Origin: Streptomyces sp. V3I8
GTDB lineage: Bacteria > Actinomycetota > Actinomycetes > Streptomycetales > Streptomycetaceae
DNA length: 64,000 bases
Assembly (NCBI RefSeq): GCF_030817535.1
Contig: NZ_JAUSZL010000002.1
Coordinates: 186,001 to 250,000, forward strand
Reading direction: 5' to 3'
The position numbers and the translations under genes are program-made. Under the pieces are notes generated by a model that searched no databases, was not told the DNA's origin, and saw only the letters and a list, made by a program, of their open reading frames with translations. Below are positions 33,584-42,981 of this stretch, piece after piece. How positions within the stretch are numbered: the stretch's first letter is position 1; every line of letters begins with the position of its first letter.

Positions 33584-34522
33584 ATGACGACGTTGACGCC
33601 CACACCGGGCGACACCACGGTCCGCCGCCCCGGCCCGCCGTCCGCCACCGCCGGCCGGCGCCCGCCCCGGCAGGGCGGCACCGTCCTCGCCGTGCCGGCC
33701 CTGATCTGGTACCTGGTCTTCATGGTCGGGCCGCTGGTCGCGATCTTCGTGGTCGCCGTCCTGCACTGGCCGGGCATGCTGCAGCCGGTGTCGTTCGCCG
33801 GCCTCGGCAACGTGCGTACGGTCATGGACGACCCGGTCTTCTGGGACGCGGTGCGCAACACCGCCGTCCAGCTCGCCGTCGCCCTGCCGGTCATGATCGT
33901 GTGCGCCTACATGCTGGGCTACTACGTGGCGCAGAAGCCGCCGGGGCACCGGGTGATCCGCTACCTGCTCTTCATCCCGGGGCTCATCTCGACCCCGGCG
34001 AAGGCCATGGTCTTCTACGCCGCCCTGTCCCCGGACGGCCTCGCCAACGGCGCCCTGGAGTCCGTCGGCCTCGGCTCGCTCACCGACGCCTGGCTCGCCT
34101 CGCCGTCCACCGCCCTGGCCTGTCTGATCGCGCTCGACGTGTGGGCCGGGATCGGCTTCACCGCCGTGCTGTTCGCGGCCCGGCTCGGCAGTGTGCCCGA
34201 GGAACTCGGCGAGGCCGCGCAGCTCGACGGCGCCGGGCACTGGCGCACGATGTGGCTCGTCCACTTCCCCGTCATCCGCGACTACGTCGGCGTCGTGACG
34301 ATGCTCCAGTTCCTGTGGACGCTCTTCGGGTCCGCCCAGCACGTCCTGCTGCTCACCCAGGGCGGACCGGGCAGTTCGTCCACCACCCTGTCGTTCCTCG
34401 TCTACCAGAAGGCGTTCATCGCGGCCGACCTGGGCTACAGCCAGACCGTCGGCGTCGTCCTCTTCCTCGCCGGGCTCGCCGGACTGCTCACCATCCGCCG
34501 CGCATTCCGCCAGAACTACTGA
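33584..34522 (+). CDS. Sugar ABC transporter permease (MalF type)
   Basis: 312-residue membrane permease. After a Pro/Arg-rich cytosolic leader of ~30 residues there are about six helices and the EAA loop ELGEAAQLDGAGHWRTMWLVHFP. It forms the channel with the next gene. No ATPase is encoded in the operon, so a shared MsiK-type ATPase probably energises it. 76 bases follow the binding-protein gene. Confidence 0.94.
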   Translation: MTTLTPTPGDTTVRRPGPPSATAGRRPPRQGGTVLAVPALIWYLVFMVGPLVAIFVVAVLHWPGMLQPVSFAGLGNVRTVMDDPVFWDAVRNTAVQLAVALPVMIVCAYMLGYYVAQKPPGHRVIRYLLFIPGLISTPAKAMVFYAALSPDGLANGALESVGLGSLTDAWLASPSTALACLIALDVWAGIGFTAVLFAARLGSVPEELGEAAQLDGAGHWRTMWLVHFPVIRDYVGVVTMLQFLWTLFGSAQHVLLLTQGGPGSSSTTLSFLVYQKAFIAADLGYSQTVGVVLFLAGLAGLLTIRRAFRQNY

Positions 34523-34537
34523 TCGGAGCCGCTCACC

Positions 34538-35365
34538 ATGAAGCTCGGCAAGCGCTGGCTGCCCGCGCACGTCCTGGTGTGGTCCTACGCGGTCCTGCTG
34601 ATCGTGCCGCTGTACTACTTCCTCGCCTCGGCCTTCAAGACGAACGACGAGATCTTCGCGCACCCCTTCGCCCTGCCCACCTCGTTCGGGTTCGGCAATT
34701 TCCGCACCGCCTTCGACAGCGCCGACCTCGGGCTCGCCGTCGTGAACTCGACGCTGGTGACGGTCCTCGCGCTCGTGCTGACCCTGGGGCTCGCGCTGCC
34801 CGCGGCGTTCGCCCTCGCCCGGTCCACCGGCCGGCTCGCGTCGGCCGTGGAGAAGGTCTTCTCGCTCGGCTTCCTCGTCCCCACCTTCGCGGCGCTCTTC
34901 CCGACGTTCCTGCTGGCCGCGGCGACCGGGCTGTTCCACACCCGTACGTTCATGGTGCTGTTCCTGCCCGCGACCGCGATGCCGCTGTCCGTGGTGATCC
35001 TGATGCAGTTCATGCGGACCATCCCGAAGGAGATGGAGGAGGCCGCCCGGATGGACGGCGCCTCCACGTTCGCGGTCCTGCGGCACGTCTACGTCCCGAT
35101 GTGCATGCCCGGCATCGCGACCGTCCTGCTGCTGAACTTCCTCACCTTCTGGAACGAGTACCTGTACTCGCTGGTGATCATCGGGCCCGACCCGGCGCAG
35201 CGCACGGTCCAGGTCGCCCTGCCCACCCTGAAGTCGATCACCGGCACCGACTACGGTGTCCTGACCGCCGGCACGGTCCTCACGCTCGTACCGGTGTGGG
35301 TCGTCTACACGCTGCTGCAGAAGCGCATGCAGCAGGCGCTCGTCAGCGGGGCGGTGAAGATGTGA
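34538..35365 (+). CDS. Sugar ABC transporter permease (MalG type)
   Basis: 275-residue membrane permease with the EAA loop KEMEEAARMDGASTFAVLRHVYVP and a FLTFWNEYLYSLVII segment typical of the MalG type. It starts 15 bases after the previous stop with a GGAGC site. Its stop overlaps the LacI start as GTGA, tying transporter and regulator translation together. Confidence 0.94.
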   Translation: MKLGKRWLPAHVLVWSYAVLLIVPLYYFLASAFKTNDEIFAHPFALPTSFGFGNFRTAFDSADLGLAVVNSTLVTVLALVLTLGLALPAAFALARSTGRLASAVEKVFSLGFLVPTFAALFPTFLLAAATGLFHTRTFMVLFLPATAMPLSVVILMQFMRTIPKEMEEAARMDGASTFAVLRHVYVPMCMPGIATVLLLNFLTFWNEYLYSLVIIGPDPAQRTVQVALPTLKSITGTDYGVLTAGTVLTLVPVWVVYTLLQKRMQQALVSGAVKM

Positions 35366-36426
35366 GCACGCCGACCGACGGGCCCGGCGCCCCGGGGAGG
35401 CCCGGCAGCAGGCGTCCCACCATCAAGGCCGTCGCGGCGGCCGCCGGTGTGTCGACCGCGGCCGTGTCCCAGGCCTTCAACGACAAGGGCCGGCTGTCCT
35501 CGGCGACCCGCCGCCGCATCCTCGACACCGCGCTGGAACTGGGCTGGTCGCCGAGCGCGCCGGCCGCCGCGCTGCGCAGCGCCCGCACCCGTACGCTCGC
35601 CCTGGTCGTGCGGCGCCCCACCGACGTCCTGGGCGCGGACCCGCACTTCAGCGAGCTGATCACCGGTATAGAGGGCGAACTCGCCCCGCGGGGTTACGGG
35701 TTGCTGCTGCACCTGGTCGCGGGGGCGCAGGAGGAGAACGTCCTGTACGAGCGGCTCGCCGCCGAGGGCAGGGTGGACGGCGCGGTGCTCACCGACGCGC
35801 GCGCCGACGACCCCCGGCCCGCGCTGCTGACCCGGCTCGGCCTGCCCGCGGTGCTGCTCGGCGCCCCCGACCGTGCGGCGGCCGTGCCGAGGGTCGGCCT
35901 GGGGCAGCAGGGGGCCGGCGTCGAGGAGGTCGTCGCCCACCTGCTTCGGCTCGGCCACCGGCGCATCGCCTACGTGGCGGGTCCCGAGGAGCTGCAGCAC
36001 ACCCGGCTGCGGCTCGGTGCCTTCGACTCGGCCCTGCGTGCCGCGGGCGTACGGCCGGTCGCCGTGCTGCACACCGACTTCTCGCAGGTGTCGGCGGTCG
36101 CCGCGACCGACGCGCTGCTGGCCACCGCCGACCGCCCCACGGCCGTCGTCTACGCCAACGACTCCATGGCGGTGTGCGGCATGGGAGCCGCGCAGCGCGC
36201 CGGCCTGCGCGTCCCGCGCGACCTCTCGGTCGTCGGCTACGACGATCTGCCCCTGGGTCGCTGGCTCCACCCGCGGCTGACCACCGTCGACCAGCAGGTG
36301 CAACGCGTCGGCGCCGCCGCCGCGCGGGTCCTGCTCGCCCGCTGCGGCGAGGACGTCGAGGCCGAACGGCTCGACGACCGGCCCCGTCTGGTCGTCCGCG
36401 AGTCCACGGGCCCCGTGCCCCGCTGA
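35362..36426 (+). CDS. LacI-family regulator inside the GH5/GH3 operon
   Basis: 354 residues. HTH: TIKAVAAAAGVSTAAVSQAFNDKGRLSSATR with a less common AAVSQAF recognition helix in place of TTVSRVL. The C-terminal domain ends LSVVGYDDLPLGRWLHPRLTTVDQQ. The GTG overlaps the permease stop by GTGA. As the fourth gene of the operon it should control its own transcription, and the palindrome at 32172-32192 is the natural candidate site. The inducer is unknown. Confidence 0.94.
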   Translation: MSTPTDGPGAPGRPGSRRPTIKAVAAAAGVSTAAVSQAFNDKGRLSSATRRRILDTALELGWSPSAPAAALRSARTRTLALVVRRPTDVLGADPHFSELITGIEGELAPRGYGLLLHLVAGAQEENVLYERLAAEGRVDGAVLTDARADDPRPALLTRLGLPAVLLGAPDRAAAVPRVGLGQQGAGVEEVVAHLLRLGHRRIAYVAGPEELQHTRLRLGAFDSALRAAGVRPVAVLHTDFSQVSAVAATDALLATADRPTAVVYANDSMAVCGMGAAQRAGLRVPRDLSVVGYDDLPLGRWLHPRLTTVDQQVQRVGAAAARVLLARCGEDVEAERLDDRPRLVVRESTGPVPR

Positions 36427-36528
36427 CCGCTCCCCCGTCCCCGCTCCCGCCCCGTCGCCGACCCGCGTTCGTACCCGTACCCGTACTCGCACCCGCGCCC
36501 GTAGAACCCGATCGATCCGAGAAGGACC

Positions 36529-38463
36529 ATGCGACGCCACAGCGCCCACCTGACCCACGACTCCGCCGTACTGCCCTGGCTCGGCGCCAACTTCTGGTCC
36601 CGCACCGGCGGTCCCCTGATGTGGCGCGACTACGACCCGAAGACGGTCCGCGAGGAACTCGGGGTGCTGCGCGAGCACGGCCTGACCATGACGCGCTCCT
36701 TCTTCTACTGGCCCGACTTCCACCCCGAGCCGCACCGCGTCGACGAGGTCCTGTGCGAACGCTTCGCGGACTTCCTGGACGCGCACACCGAGGCGGGCAT
36801 GGGCACCGTGCCGACCTTCATCGTCGGCCACATGTCCGGCGAGAACTGGGACCCCGTCTGGCGCGGCGGACGGGACCTGTACGAGGACGTGTGGATGGTC
36901 GGCCGCCAGGCGTGGTTCGCCTCGCAGATGACCCGCCGCTTCAAGGACCACCCCGCGGTCACCGGCTGGCTCGTCACCAACGAGATGCCGGGCTACGGCC
37001 GTGTCTACCAGGAGAACCCGCCCTCGTCCGACGTCGTCACGGCCTGGGCGCAGGCCATGTGCAACGCCGTACGGGCGGCGGGCGGCACCCAGCCCGTCTC
37101 CCTCGGGGACGGCGCCTGGGGCATCGAGGTGACCGGCCGCGACAACGGCTTCTCGCTGCGCGACACCGCCGAGTACGTCGACTTCGTCGGCCCGCACGTC
37201 TACCGCTCGGACACCGACCGGCCCCGCCAGCACCACCGGGCCGCCTTCGAGTGCGAGCTGGCATCGGTGACGGAACAGCCCGTCGTACTGGAGGAGTTCG
37301 GGCTCTCCACCGACACCGTGTCCGCCGAGAACGCCGGGATCTACTACCGCCAGACCCTGCACAACAGCCTGCTCGGCGGTGCCACGGGCTGGATCGCCTG
37401 GAACAACACCGACTACGACGGCCTGTGGGACCGCTCGCCGTACGACCACCACCCCTTCGAGATGCACTTCGGCATCACGGACAGCGAGGGCGCGCCGAAG
37501 GCTCCGCTGCTCGAACTCGCCGCGTTCGCCGACGTGTTGGAAGCGGTGGACTTCGCCCGCTGCAGGCGGGCCGACACCGACGCCGCCCTGGTCGTGCCCT
37601 CGTTCCTGGAGCGCGGATACCCGTACAGCAGGCCCGCCGACCGGCCGCTGATCTTCACCTCGCTGCACCAGGCGTACGTCGCCGCGCGCGCCGCCGACCT
37701 GCCGGCCGGACTGGTCCGCGAGGCCGACGGCCTGCCCGGCCGTGCCAAGCTCTACCTGCTGCCCGCCACCCGGCAGCTGACCACCCGTACCCGGCGTGAA
37801 CTGGCCCGCCGGGCGCAGGAGGGGGCGACGGTCTACCTGTCGTTCTGCTCCGGTGAGCACCCCGGCACGCGCGGGCCGTGGTTCGACGACCTCGACGGAC
37901 TCTTCGGGGTCGAACTGCAACTGTCGTACGGGGTCGCCGAGCCGGTGACCGACGACGTGCTGGAGATGACGTTCACGCAGGACTTCGGGCCGCTCACGGC
38001 GGGCGAGACCCTCACCTTCCCGGTGGCGGGCAACGAGGACAGCCGCGCCTATCTGCCGGTCGTCCCGCGCGACGCCCGGGTGGTCGCCGTGGACGGGCAC
38101 GGCCGGCCGGCCCTGCTGGTGCGCGAGACGGGACGGGGGCGGACCGTCCTCGCGACCTACCCGCTGGAGCACATGGCCGCCCGCACCGCGCACGTCAACC
38201 CCGAGCAGACCCACCGTCTGTACGCGGCGCTCGCGGACGTCGCCGGCGCCGTCCGCCCGGTCACCGTGGACAGCCCGTACGTGGGCGCCGACCTGCTCGT
38301 GCACGAGGACGGGCGGCGCTTCGTGTGGCTGGTCAGCCAGTGCGCCGAGGAGCTGACCGTACGCCCGCGGGCGGCCGGCACCCTGCACGACATGTCCACC
38401 GGTGAGCAGGTCACCGACGTACGGCTCGCCCCGTACGGGGTCGTCGTCCTGGAGCTGACATGA
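36529..38463 (+). CDS. GH5-like intracellular glycoside hydrolase
   Basis: 644 residues with no signal peptide. The catalytic TIM barrel spans residues ~15-350 with acid/base E152 in WLVTNEMPGYG and nucleophile E256 in VVLEEFG, the spacing of clan GH-A enzymes. A following ~280-residue region holds a Rossmann-like and beta-sandwich part similar to the trimerisation domain of some beta-galactosidases. The ATG at 36529 follows a GAGAAGGACC ribosome binding site. It is preceded by a 102-base gap with GTACCC-type simple repeats. It may act as a beta-mannosidase or beta-glycosidase on the oligosaccharide imported by the operon; substrate assignment is inference. It overlaps the GH3 gene by ATGA. 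Confidence 0.9.
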   Translation: MRRHSAHLTHDSAVLPWLGANFWSRTGGPLMWRDYDPKTVREELGVLREHGLTMTRSFFYWPDFHPEPHRVDEVLCERFADFLDAHTEAGMGTVPTFIVGHMSGENWDPVWRGGRDLYEDVWMVGRQAWFASQMTRRFKDHPAVTGWLVTNEMPGYGRVYQENPPSSDVVTAWAQAMCNAVRAAGGTQPVSLGDGAWGIEVTGRDNGFSLRDTAEYVDFVGPHVYRSDTDRPRQHHRAAFECELASVTEQPVVLEEFGLSTDTVSAENAGIYYRQTLHNSLLGGATGWIAWNNTDYDGLWDRSPYDHHPFEMHFGITDSEGAPKAPLLELAAFADVLEAVDFARCRRADTDAALVVPSFLERGYPYSRPADRPLIFTSLHQAYVAARAADLPAGLVREADGLPGRAKLYLLPATRQLTTRTRRELARRAQEGATVYLSFCSGEHPGTRGPWFDDLDGLFGVELQLSYGVAEPVTDDVLEMTFTQDFGPLTAGETLTFPVAGNEDSRAYLPVVPRDARVVAVDGHGRPALLVRETGRGRTVLATYPLEHMAARTAHVNPEQTHRLYAALADVAGAVRPVTVDSPYVGADLLVHEDGRRFVWLVSQCAEELTVRPRAAGTLHDMSTGEQVTDVRLAPYGVVVLELT

Positions 38464-40757
38464 CCCGGCCCCTCTACCGGGACCCGGACGCGCCGGCCGG
38501 GGCCCGGGTGCGCGACCTGCTGGGCCGCATGACCCTGCGGGAGAAGGTCGGCCAGGTCAACCAGCGCCTGTACGGCTGGGACGCGTACGAGCGGACGCCC
38601 GAGGGGCATGACGGGCGGACGCCGTCCGGTGGGCACCGGCTCACCGAGGCCTTCCGTGCCGAGGTCGCCGCCCATGACGGCATGGGCGCCCTCTACGGGC
38701 TCCAGCGCGCCGACCCCTGGTCCGGCGTGGGTTTCGCGGACGGCATCACGGCGGCCGACGGCGCCCGGGTCTCGGACGACGTGCAGCGGTACGTCGTGGA
38801 GAACACCCGCCTGGGGGTGCCGGTGCTGTTCGTGGAGGAGGTGCCGCACGGCCACCAGGCCCTGGACGGCACCGTCCTGCCGGTGAACCTCGCCGTGGGC
38901 GCCACCTGGGACCCCGGCCTGTACGAGGCCGCCGCCGAGGCGGCGGGCGCCGAACTGCGGTCGCGTGGGGGCCATGTGGCGCTCGTGTCGGCCCTCGACC
39001 TGGTGCGCGACCCGCGCTGGGGCCGCGCCGAGGAGTGCTTCGGCGAGGATCCGTACCTGGCGGCCCGGTTCACCGAGGCGCTGGTGCGCGGTATGCGCAG
39101 GGCGGACACCGCGGTCGTCCTCAAGCACTTCGCCGGGCAGGGGGCGACGGTCGGCGGACGCAACAGCGCGGCCACCGAACTCGGGCCGCGGGAACTGCAC
39201 GAGATCCACCTCGCGGCGGCGCGCGCGGGCGTCCGGGCCGGCGCGGCCGGCGTGATGGCCGCGTACAACGAACTGGACGGCCTGCCCTGTGTCGCCGACC
39301 GGTCCCTGCTGACCGGGCTCCTGCGCGAGCGGTGGGGTCACGACGGGATCGTCATGGCGGACGGCGGCGCCGTCGACCGCCTGGTCCGCCTCACCGGCGA
39401 CCCGGTGGCCGCGGGCGCCACGGCCCTGGCGGCGGGCTGCGACCTGAGCCTGTGGGACGCCTCCTACGCCCGGCTGGCCGAGGCCGTCACCCGTGGACTC
39501 GTTCCCGAGGCGACGCTCGACACCGCGGTCGCCCGGGTCCTCACGCTCAAGTTCCGCCTCGGCCTCTTCGAGCAGCCGTACGCGTCCGGGCGCCCCGTCC
39601 ACGAACCGCCCTTCCCGGTGAGGGACCTGAGCGAGCGGATCGCCAGGGCCTGTGTCGTCCTGCTCGAACACGACGGACGGACCCTGCCGTTGACGCCTTC
39701 CACCCGGCGGATCGCCGTACTGGGGCCCAACGCCGACTCCGTACCGCACCAGATCGGCGACTACACCGCGCCCCAGCGGCCCGGGACCGGCGTCACCGTC
39801 CTCGCGGGCATCCGCGCGGCCGCGCCCGAGGGCGTCGAGGTCACCCATGCCGCCGGGTGCGCGCCGACCGGCGACGATCTCTCCGGCATCCCCGAAGCGG
39901 TCGCCCTGGCCGCCGGGGCGCAGGTGGCCGTGCTGGTGCTGGGCGGTTCCAGCGCTCGTGACGGCTCCACGGCGTTCGACGACAACGGCGCGGCGCGGGT
40001 CGGTTCGGCCACGCCGAGCGGCATGACCTGCGGCGAGGGCGTCGATCTGGCCGAACTGACGCTGCCGACCGGTCAGTTGCGGCTGATCGAGGCGGTGGCC
40101 GCTACCGGCACACCGGTCGTCGTGGTCCTGGTCCAGGGGCGCCCGCACGCCCTGCCGGACCTCTCCGGTACGGCGGGGGCCGTGCTGAGCGCGTGGTACC
40201 CGGGGCCGTGGGGCGGCCGGGCGGTCGCCGACGTCCTCTTCGGCCGGGCCGAACCGCGGGGGCGCCTGCCCGTCTCGGTCCCGCGCTCGGCGGCGCACCT
40301 GCCCGTCTTCTACAACGGCAAGGACCACGGCTACCGGGGTTATGTGGACCAACCGGCGTCCGCCCGCCACCCGTTCGGCCACGGGCTGTCGTACACGACC
40401 GTGGCCTACGGCCCACCGCGGCTGTCGCGTACGTCCGTGTCCGCGCAGGCACCCACCCTGACCTGTACGGTCTCCGTCACTAACACGGGAGAGCGGCCGG
40501 TGTCCGAGACCGTGCAGTTGTACGTGCGGCGGTTGTCGGGCGGTTCGTCGTGGCCCAGGACGCGGGAACTGCGCGGGTTCACGTGTGTTCCGCTGCGGCC
40601 GGGTGAGACCGCCGAGGCCGTGTTCGGCATCGACGCGGACACGCTCGCCTCGGTGACGCGCGACCTCACCTCGGGCGTGGAGGCGGGCGAGATCCTGCTG
40701 GAGACCGGACCGTCGTCGGACAGGACGAGTGCGGCGCCCCTGACGGTCGGGCCGTGA
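38460..40757 (+). CDS. GH3 beta-glucosidase/beta-glycosidase
   Basis: 765-residue cytosolic glycoside hydrolase family 3 enzyme, no signal peptide. Order: the (beta/alpha)8 domain (MTLREKVGQVNQRL; LDLVRDPRWGRAEECFGEDPYL; KHFAGQG), the nucleophile D301 in GIVMADGGAVDRL (SDW-type motif altered to ADG), the alpha/beta sandwich with VLVLGGSSARDG, and the C-terminal FnIII-like domain (LTCTVSVTNTGERPVSETVQLYV). The ATG overlaps the GH5 stop as ATGA. It probably finishes degradation of the imported oligosaccharide. Confidence 0.95.
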   Translation: MTRPLYRDPDAPAGARVRDLLGRMTLREKVGQVNQRLYGWDAYERTPEGHDGRTPSGGHRLTEAFRAEVAAHDGMGALYGLQRADPWSGVGFADGITAADGARVSDDVQRYVVENTRLGVPVLFVEEVPHGHQALDGTVLPVNLAVGATWDPGLYEAAAEAAGAELRSRGGHVALVSALDLVRDPRWGRAEECFGEDPYLAARFTEALVRGMRRADTAVVLKHFAGQGATVGGRNSAATELGPRELHEIHLAAARAGVRAGAAGVMAAYNELDGLPCVADRSLLTGLLRERWGHDGIVMADGGAVDRLVRLTGDPVAAGATALAAGCDLSLWDASYARLAEAVTRGLVPEATLDTAVARVLTLKFRLGLFEQPYASGRPVHEPPFPVRDLSERIARACVVLLEHDGRTLPLTPSTRRIAVLGPNADSVPHQIGDYTAPQRPGTGVTVLAGIRAAAPEGVEVTHAAGCAPTGDDLSGIPEAVALAAGAQVAVLVLGGSSARDGSTAFDDNGAARVGSATPSGMTCGEGVDLAELTLPTGQLRLIEAVAATGTPVVVVLVQGRPHALPDLSGTAGAVLSAWYPGPWGGRAVADVLFGRAEPRGRLPVSVPRSAAHLPVFYNGKDHGYRGYVDQPASARHPFGHGLSYTTVAYGPPRLSRTSVSAQAPTLTCTVSVTNTGERPVSETVQLYVRRLSGGSSWPRTRELRGFTCVPLRPGETAEAVFGIDADTLASVTRDLTSGVEAGEILLETGPSSDRTSAAPLTVGP

Positions 40758-40779
40758 ACCCGCCGGGAGCGGTACGTGC

Positions 40780-41589
40780 CTACTCCACCCCGGCCGTGAC
40801 GTCACCGTTGACGGTGGTGAGCGTCATGCTGCGGTCGTCCTTTCCGCCGGTGGGGACGGTGACCGTCGGGCGGCCGTTGTCGGTGGTCGCCGCGATCCGG
40901 TAGGCGGGCGCGTCGTGCGGCACGGTGACCCGGACCGAGCCGTTGGTGGAGACGGCGCCGACGCCGTCCGGCGGGGTGGCACAGCCGAGCGTCACATCGC
41001 CGTTCACCGTCTCGGCGTGCAGTTCGCCCGCGCGCAGGGTGCCCGCGCGCACGGATCCGTTGCGGGTCTCCAGCCGGACGGCCGCGTCCTTTCGGCCCGA
41101 CCTGGTCACGGTCACGTCGCCGTTGACGGTCGTGAGGTCGAGTGCCGCAAAGACCCCGGCCACGTCGATGCCCGCGTTGCGCGCGGAGACCGTGACGGAC
41201 GTGCCGTCCGGTACGTCGACCTCGGGCATACGGGAACACTCCCGGCCCTCTTCGTCGCCGCTCCCGTCCTCGGCATCGTCCCCGGCGCCGTTCCCGTCCC
41301 GCGTCGGGCACGACAGGTCGAGGACCCAGGTGCCGTCCCGGTGTGACCACGCGTGCCGGACATGTCCCCCGACACCGACCCGGTCACCGTCGGCCGGCCG
41401 CAGCCGTACCCCGTTGTCGGTGCTGATCACGAGGTCGGCGCCGCGGGGCACGACCGGCCGCGCCCCGGCCGCCCATGAGCCGTCGTCGCCGTCGCTCCCG
41501 CCGGAGCCCCCACCGCACGCAGCAACCAGAGGGGCCACCGCCAGCAGGGCAACCAGGCGCCGTGCGCGCGTCGTTGTCGTTGCGTCCAT
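40780..41589 (-). CDS. DUF4097-type beta-repeat lipoprotein
   Basis: 269 residues. A signal peptide with lipobox VAAC near residue 24 is followed by a Gly/Ser/Asp linker, so a membrane-anchored extracytoplasmic protein is predicted. Repeating short strands (LDLTTVNGDVTVTRSG, LHAETVNGDVTLGC, LTTVNGDVTAG) give the right-handed beta-helix pattern of the DUF4097 family. The start ATG 41589 is chosen because it places the signal peptide at the N-terminus. It is separated from the GH3 gene by only 22 bases and is convergent with it. Function unknown. Confidence 0.85.
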   Translation of the reverse strand: MDATTTTRARRLVALLAVAPLVAACGGGSGGSDGDDGSWAAGARPVVPRGADLVISTDNGVRLRPADGDRVGVGGHVRHAWSHRDGTWVLDLSCPTRDGNGAGDDAEDGSGDEEGRECSRMPEVDVPDGTSVTVSARNAGIDVAGVFAALDLTTVNGDVTVTRSGRKDAAVRLETRNGSVRAGTLRAGELHAETVNGDVTLGCATPPDGVGAVSTNGSVRVTVPHDAPAYRIAATTDNGRPTVTVPTGGKDDRSMTLTTVNGDVTAGVE

Positions 41590-41656
41590 GCCCGTCGGCT
41601 TCCCCGTGGCGGCCCGTCCATGACTCCCGGGGCCCCTCCGGGAACTCGGCACCCCC

Positions 41657-42808
41657 CTATGCGGCGCCGGATCCGCCGGGTCCGGCGGTGAAGAACTCGA
41701 CCATGCGCTCCAGCCCGTGCTCGCCGAACATGGTCTCCAGATGGGCGGCGGATTCGGCGGCGGACGCCGTGCCGCGCGGGAACAGGGCCTCTTCGTACGC
41801 GGCCAGCGCCGCCTCGATGTCGCCGGGGTGGGCGGCGATCGCCAGACCGAGCTCGGCCCCGTCGAGCATGGCCAGGTTGGCGCCCTCGCCGGCGAAGGGT
41901 GACATCAGGTGCGCCGCGTCGCCCAGCAGCGTCACCCCCGGGACGCGGGGCCAGCGGTGTCCGACCGGCAGGGCGTGGATCAGACGCGGTACCAGCTCAC
42001 CGTCGGCGTCGGCCACGAGTCCGCGCAGGCCCTCGTCCCAGCCTTCGAAGCGGCCGAGGACGGTGGCCTTGGCCTTGGCGGTGTCGCCGAAGTCGACGGT
42101 GTCCAGCCAGCCCTCGTCGGCCCTGAGCGCCGTGTAGACGTGCAGGCTGCCGTCGCTCTCCCGGTGCGCGAGGAAGGCCTGCGGGCCGCCGAGGCAGAAG
42201 AGGGAGCCGCGGCCGACGACCGCGGCGCTGCGGGGGTGTCGGACATCCGCTTCCTGCAGGTCGGTCTCGACGAAGGAGATGCCGGTGTAGGCGGGCTCGG
42301 CGTCGGAGACCAGCGGCCGCACCCGCGACCAGGCCCCGTCGGCGCCGATGAGGAGGTCGGTGGTGACGGTCGAGTCGTCGGCGAAGGTCACCTCGTGGCG
42401 TCCGCCGTCCAGCGTGCGGGTGCCGGTGACCTTCCTGCCCCAGCGGACGGTGCCGTCGGGAAGCGAACCGAGCAGGAGCGCGCGGAGGTCTCCCCGGTCC
42501 ACCTCCGGGCGGCCGTGGCCGGCGCCGCCGTTCTCCTCCACGTGGACGGTGCCGTCCGGGCCGAGCAGGCGCATGGCCTCACCGCCCTCGTGGATGATCC
42601 CGCGGAAGCCCTCGAAGAGGCCGGCGGCACGCAGCGCCTCCTGCCCGCTCTCCTCGTGGATGTCGAGCATGCCGCCCTGGGTGCGGGCCTGTGCCGAGGC
42701 CTCCAGGTCGAAGACGGCCGCCTCGATGCCGTTGACGTGCAGGACGCGGGCGGCGGTGAGGCCGCCGAGCCCTGCGCCGATGATCGCGACGGGGACATGG
42801 GTGTTCAT
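41657..42808 (-). CDS. FAD-dependent monooxygenase (TetX-like)
   Basis: 383-residue class A flavoprotein hydroxylase. FAD-binding AIIGAGLGGLTAARVL at the start, an RGDLRALLL substrate/DG-region, and the second FAD motif GDAAHLMSPFAGEGANLAMLDG are present. TetX, which inactivates tetracyclines, has this layout, but so do many aromatic hydroxylases; substrate specificity cannot be read here. The start is the ATG at 42808 with an AGGAGG site seven bases upstream; an upstream extension is not needed. The TetR gene at 42982-43674 lies upstream on the same strand, and shared GAAC-N2-GTTC sites precede both genes. Confidence 0.93.
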   Translation of the reverse strand: MNTHVPVAIIGAGLGGLTAARVLHVNGIEAAVFDLEASAQARTQGGMLDIHEESGQEALRAAGLFEGFRGIIHEGGEAMRLLGPDGTVHVEENGGAGHGRPEVDRGDLRALLLGSLPDGTVRWGRKVTGTRTLDGGRHEVTFADDSTVTTDLLIGADGAWSRVRPLVSDAEPAYTGISFVETDLQEADVRHPRSAAVVGRGSLFCLGGPQAFLAHRESDGSLHVYTALRADEGWLDTVDFGDTAKAKATVLGRFEGWDEGLRGLVADADGELVPRLIHALPVGHRWPRVPGVTLLGDAAHLMSPFAGEGANLAMLDGAELGLAIAAHPGDIEAALAAYEEALFPRGTASAAESAAHLETMFGEHGLERMVEFFTAGPGGSGAA

Positions 42809-42860
42809 GGGTGCCTCCTGAAGTGCGTGCCTGCGGTGCCTCTGCGACACCCTCACCGTA

Positions 42861-42889
42861 ACGAACATGTTCGTCACGAACAAGTTCGC
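42861..42889. promoter_or_regulatory. Two tandem TetR operators before the monooxygenase
   Basis: ACGAACATGTTCGT (42861-42874) is a perfect 14-base palindrome; ACGAACAAGTTCGC (42876-42889) repeats it with two changes, fifteen bases further on. Both lie in the short leader of the monooxygenase gene. Confidence 0.85.
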
Positions 42890-42981
42890 CCGAGGGTGGC
42901 GCGACGCACGGACCGGAGCGGAACGGCGTTCGCGGGATCCGGCGTCGCTCGAGAAGGCCCGAGGAGGATCGAGGAGGGAGG

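Noticed and set aside
35305..40805. Two very long antisense ORFs (over 880 residues each) opposite the LacI/GH5/GH3 genes
   Set aside because: They are GC-driven shadows: Gly/Arg/Val/His-rich, without motifs, and opposite well-supported genes.
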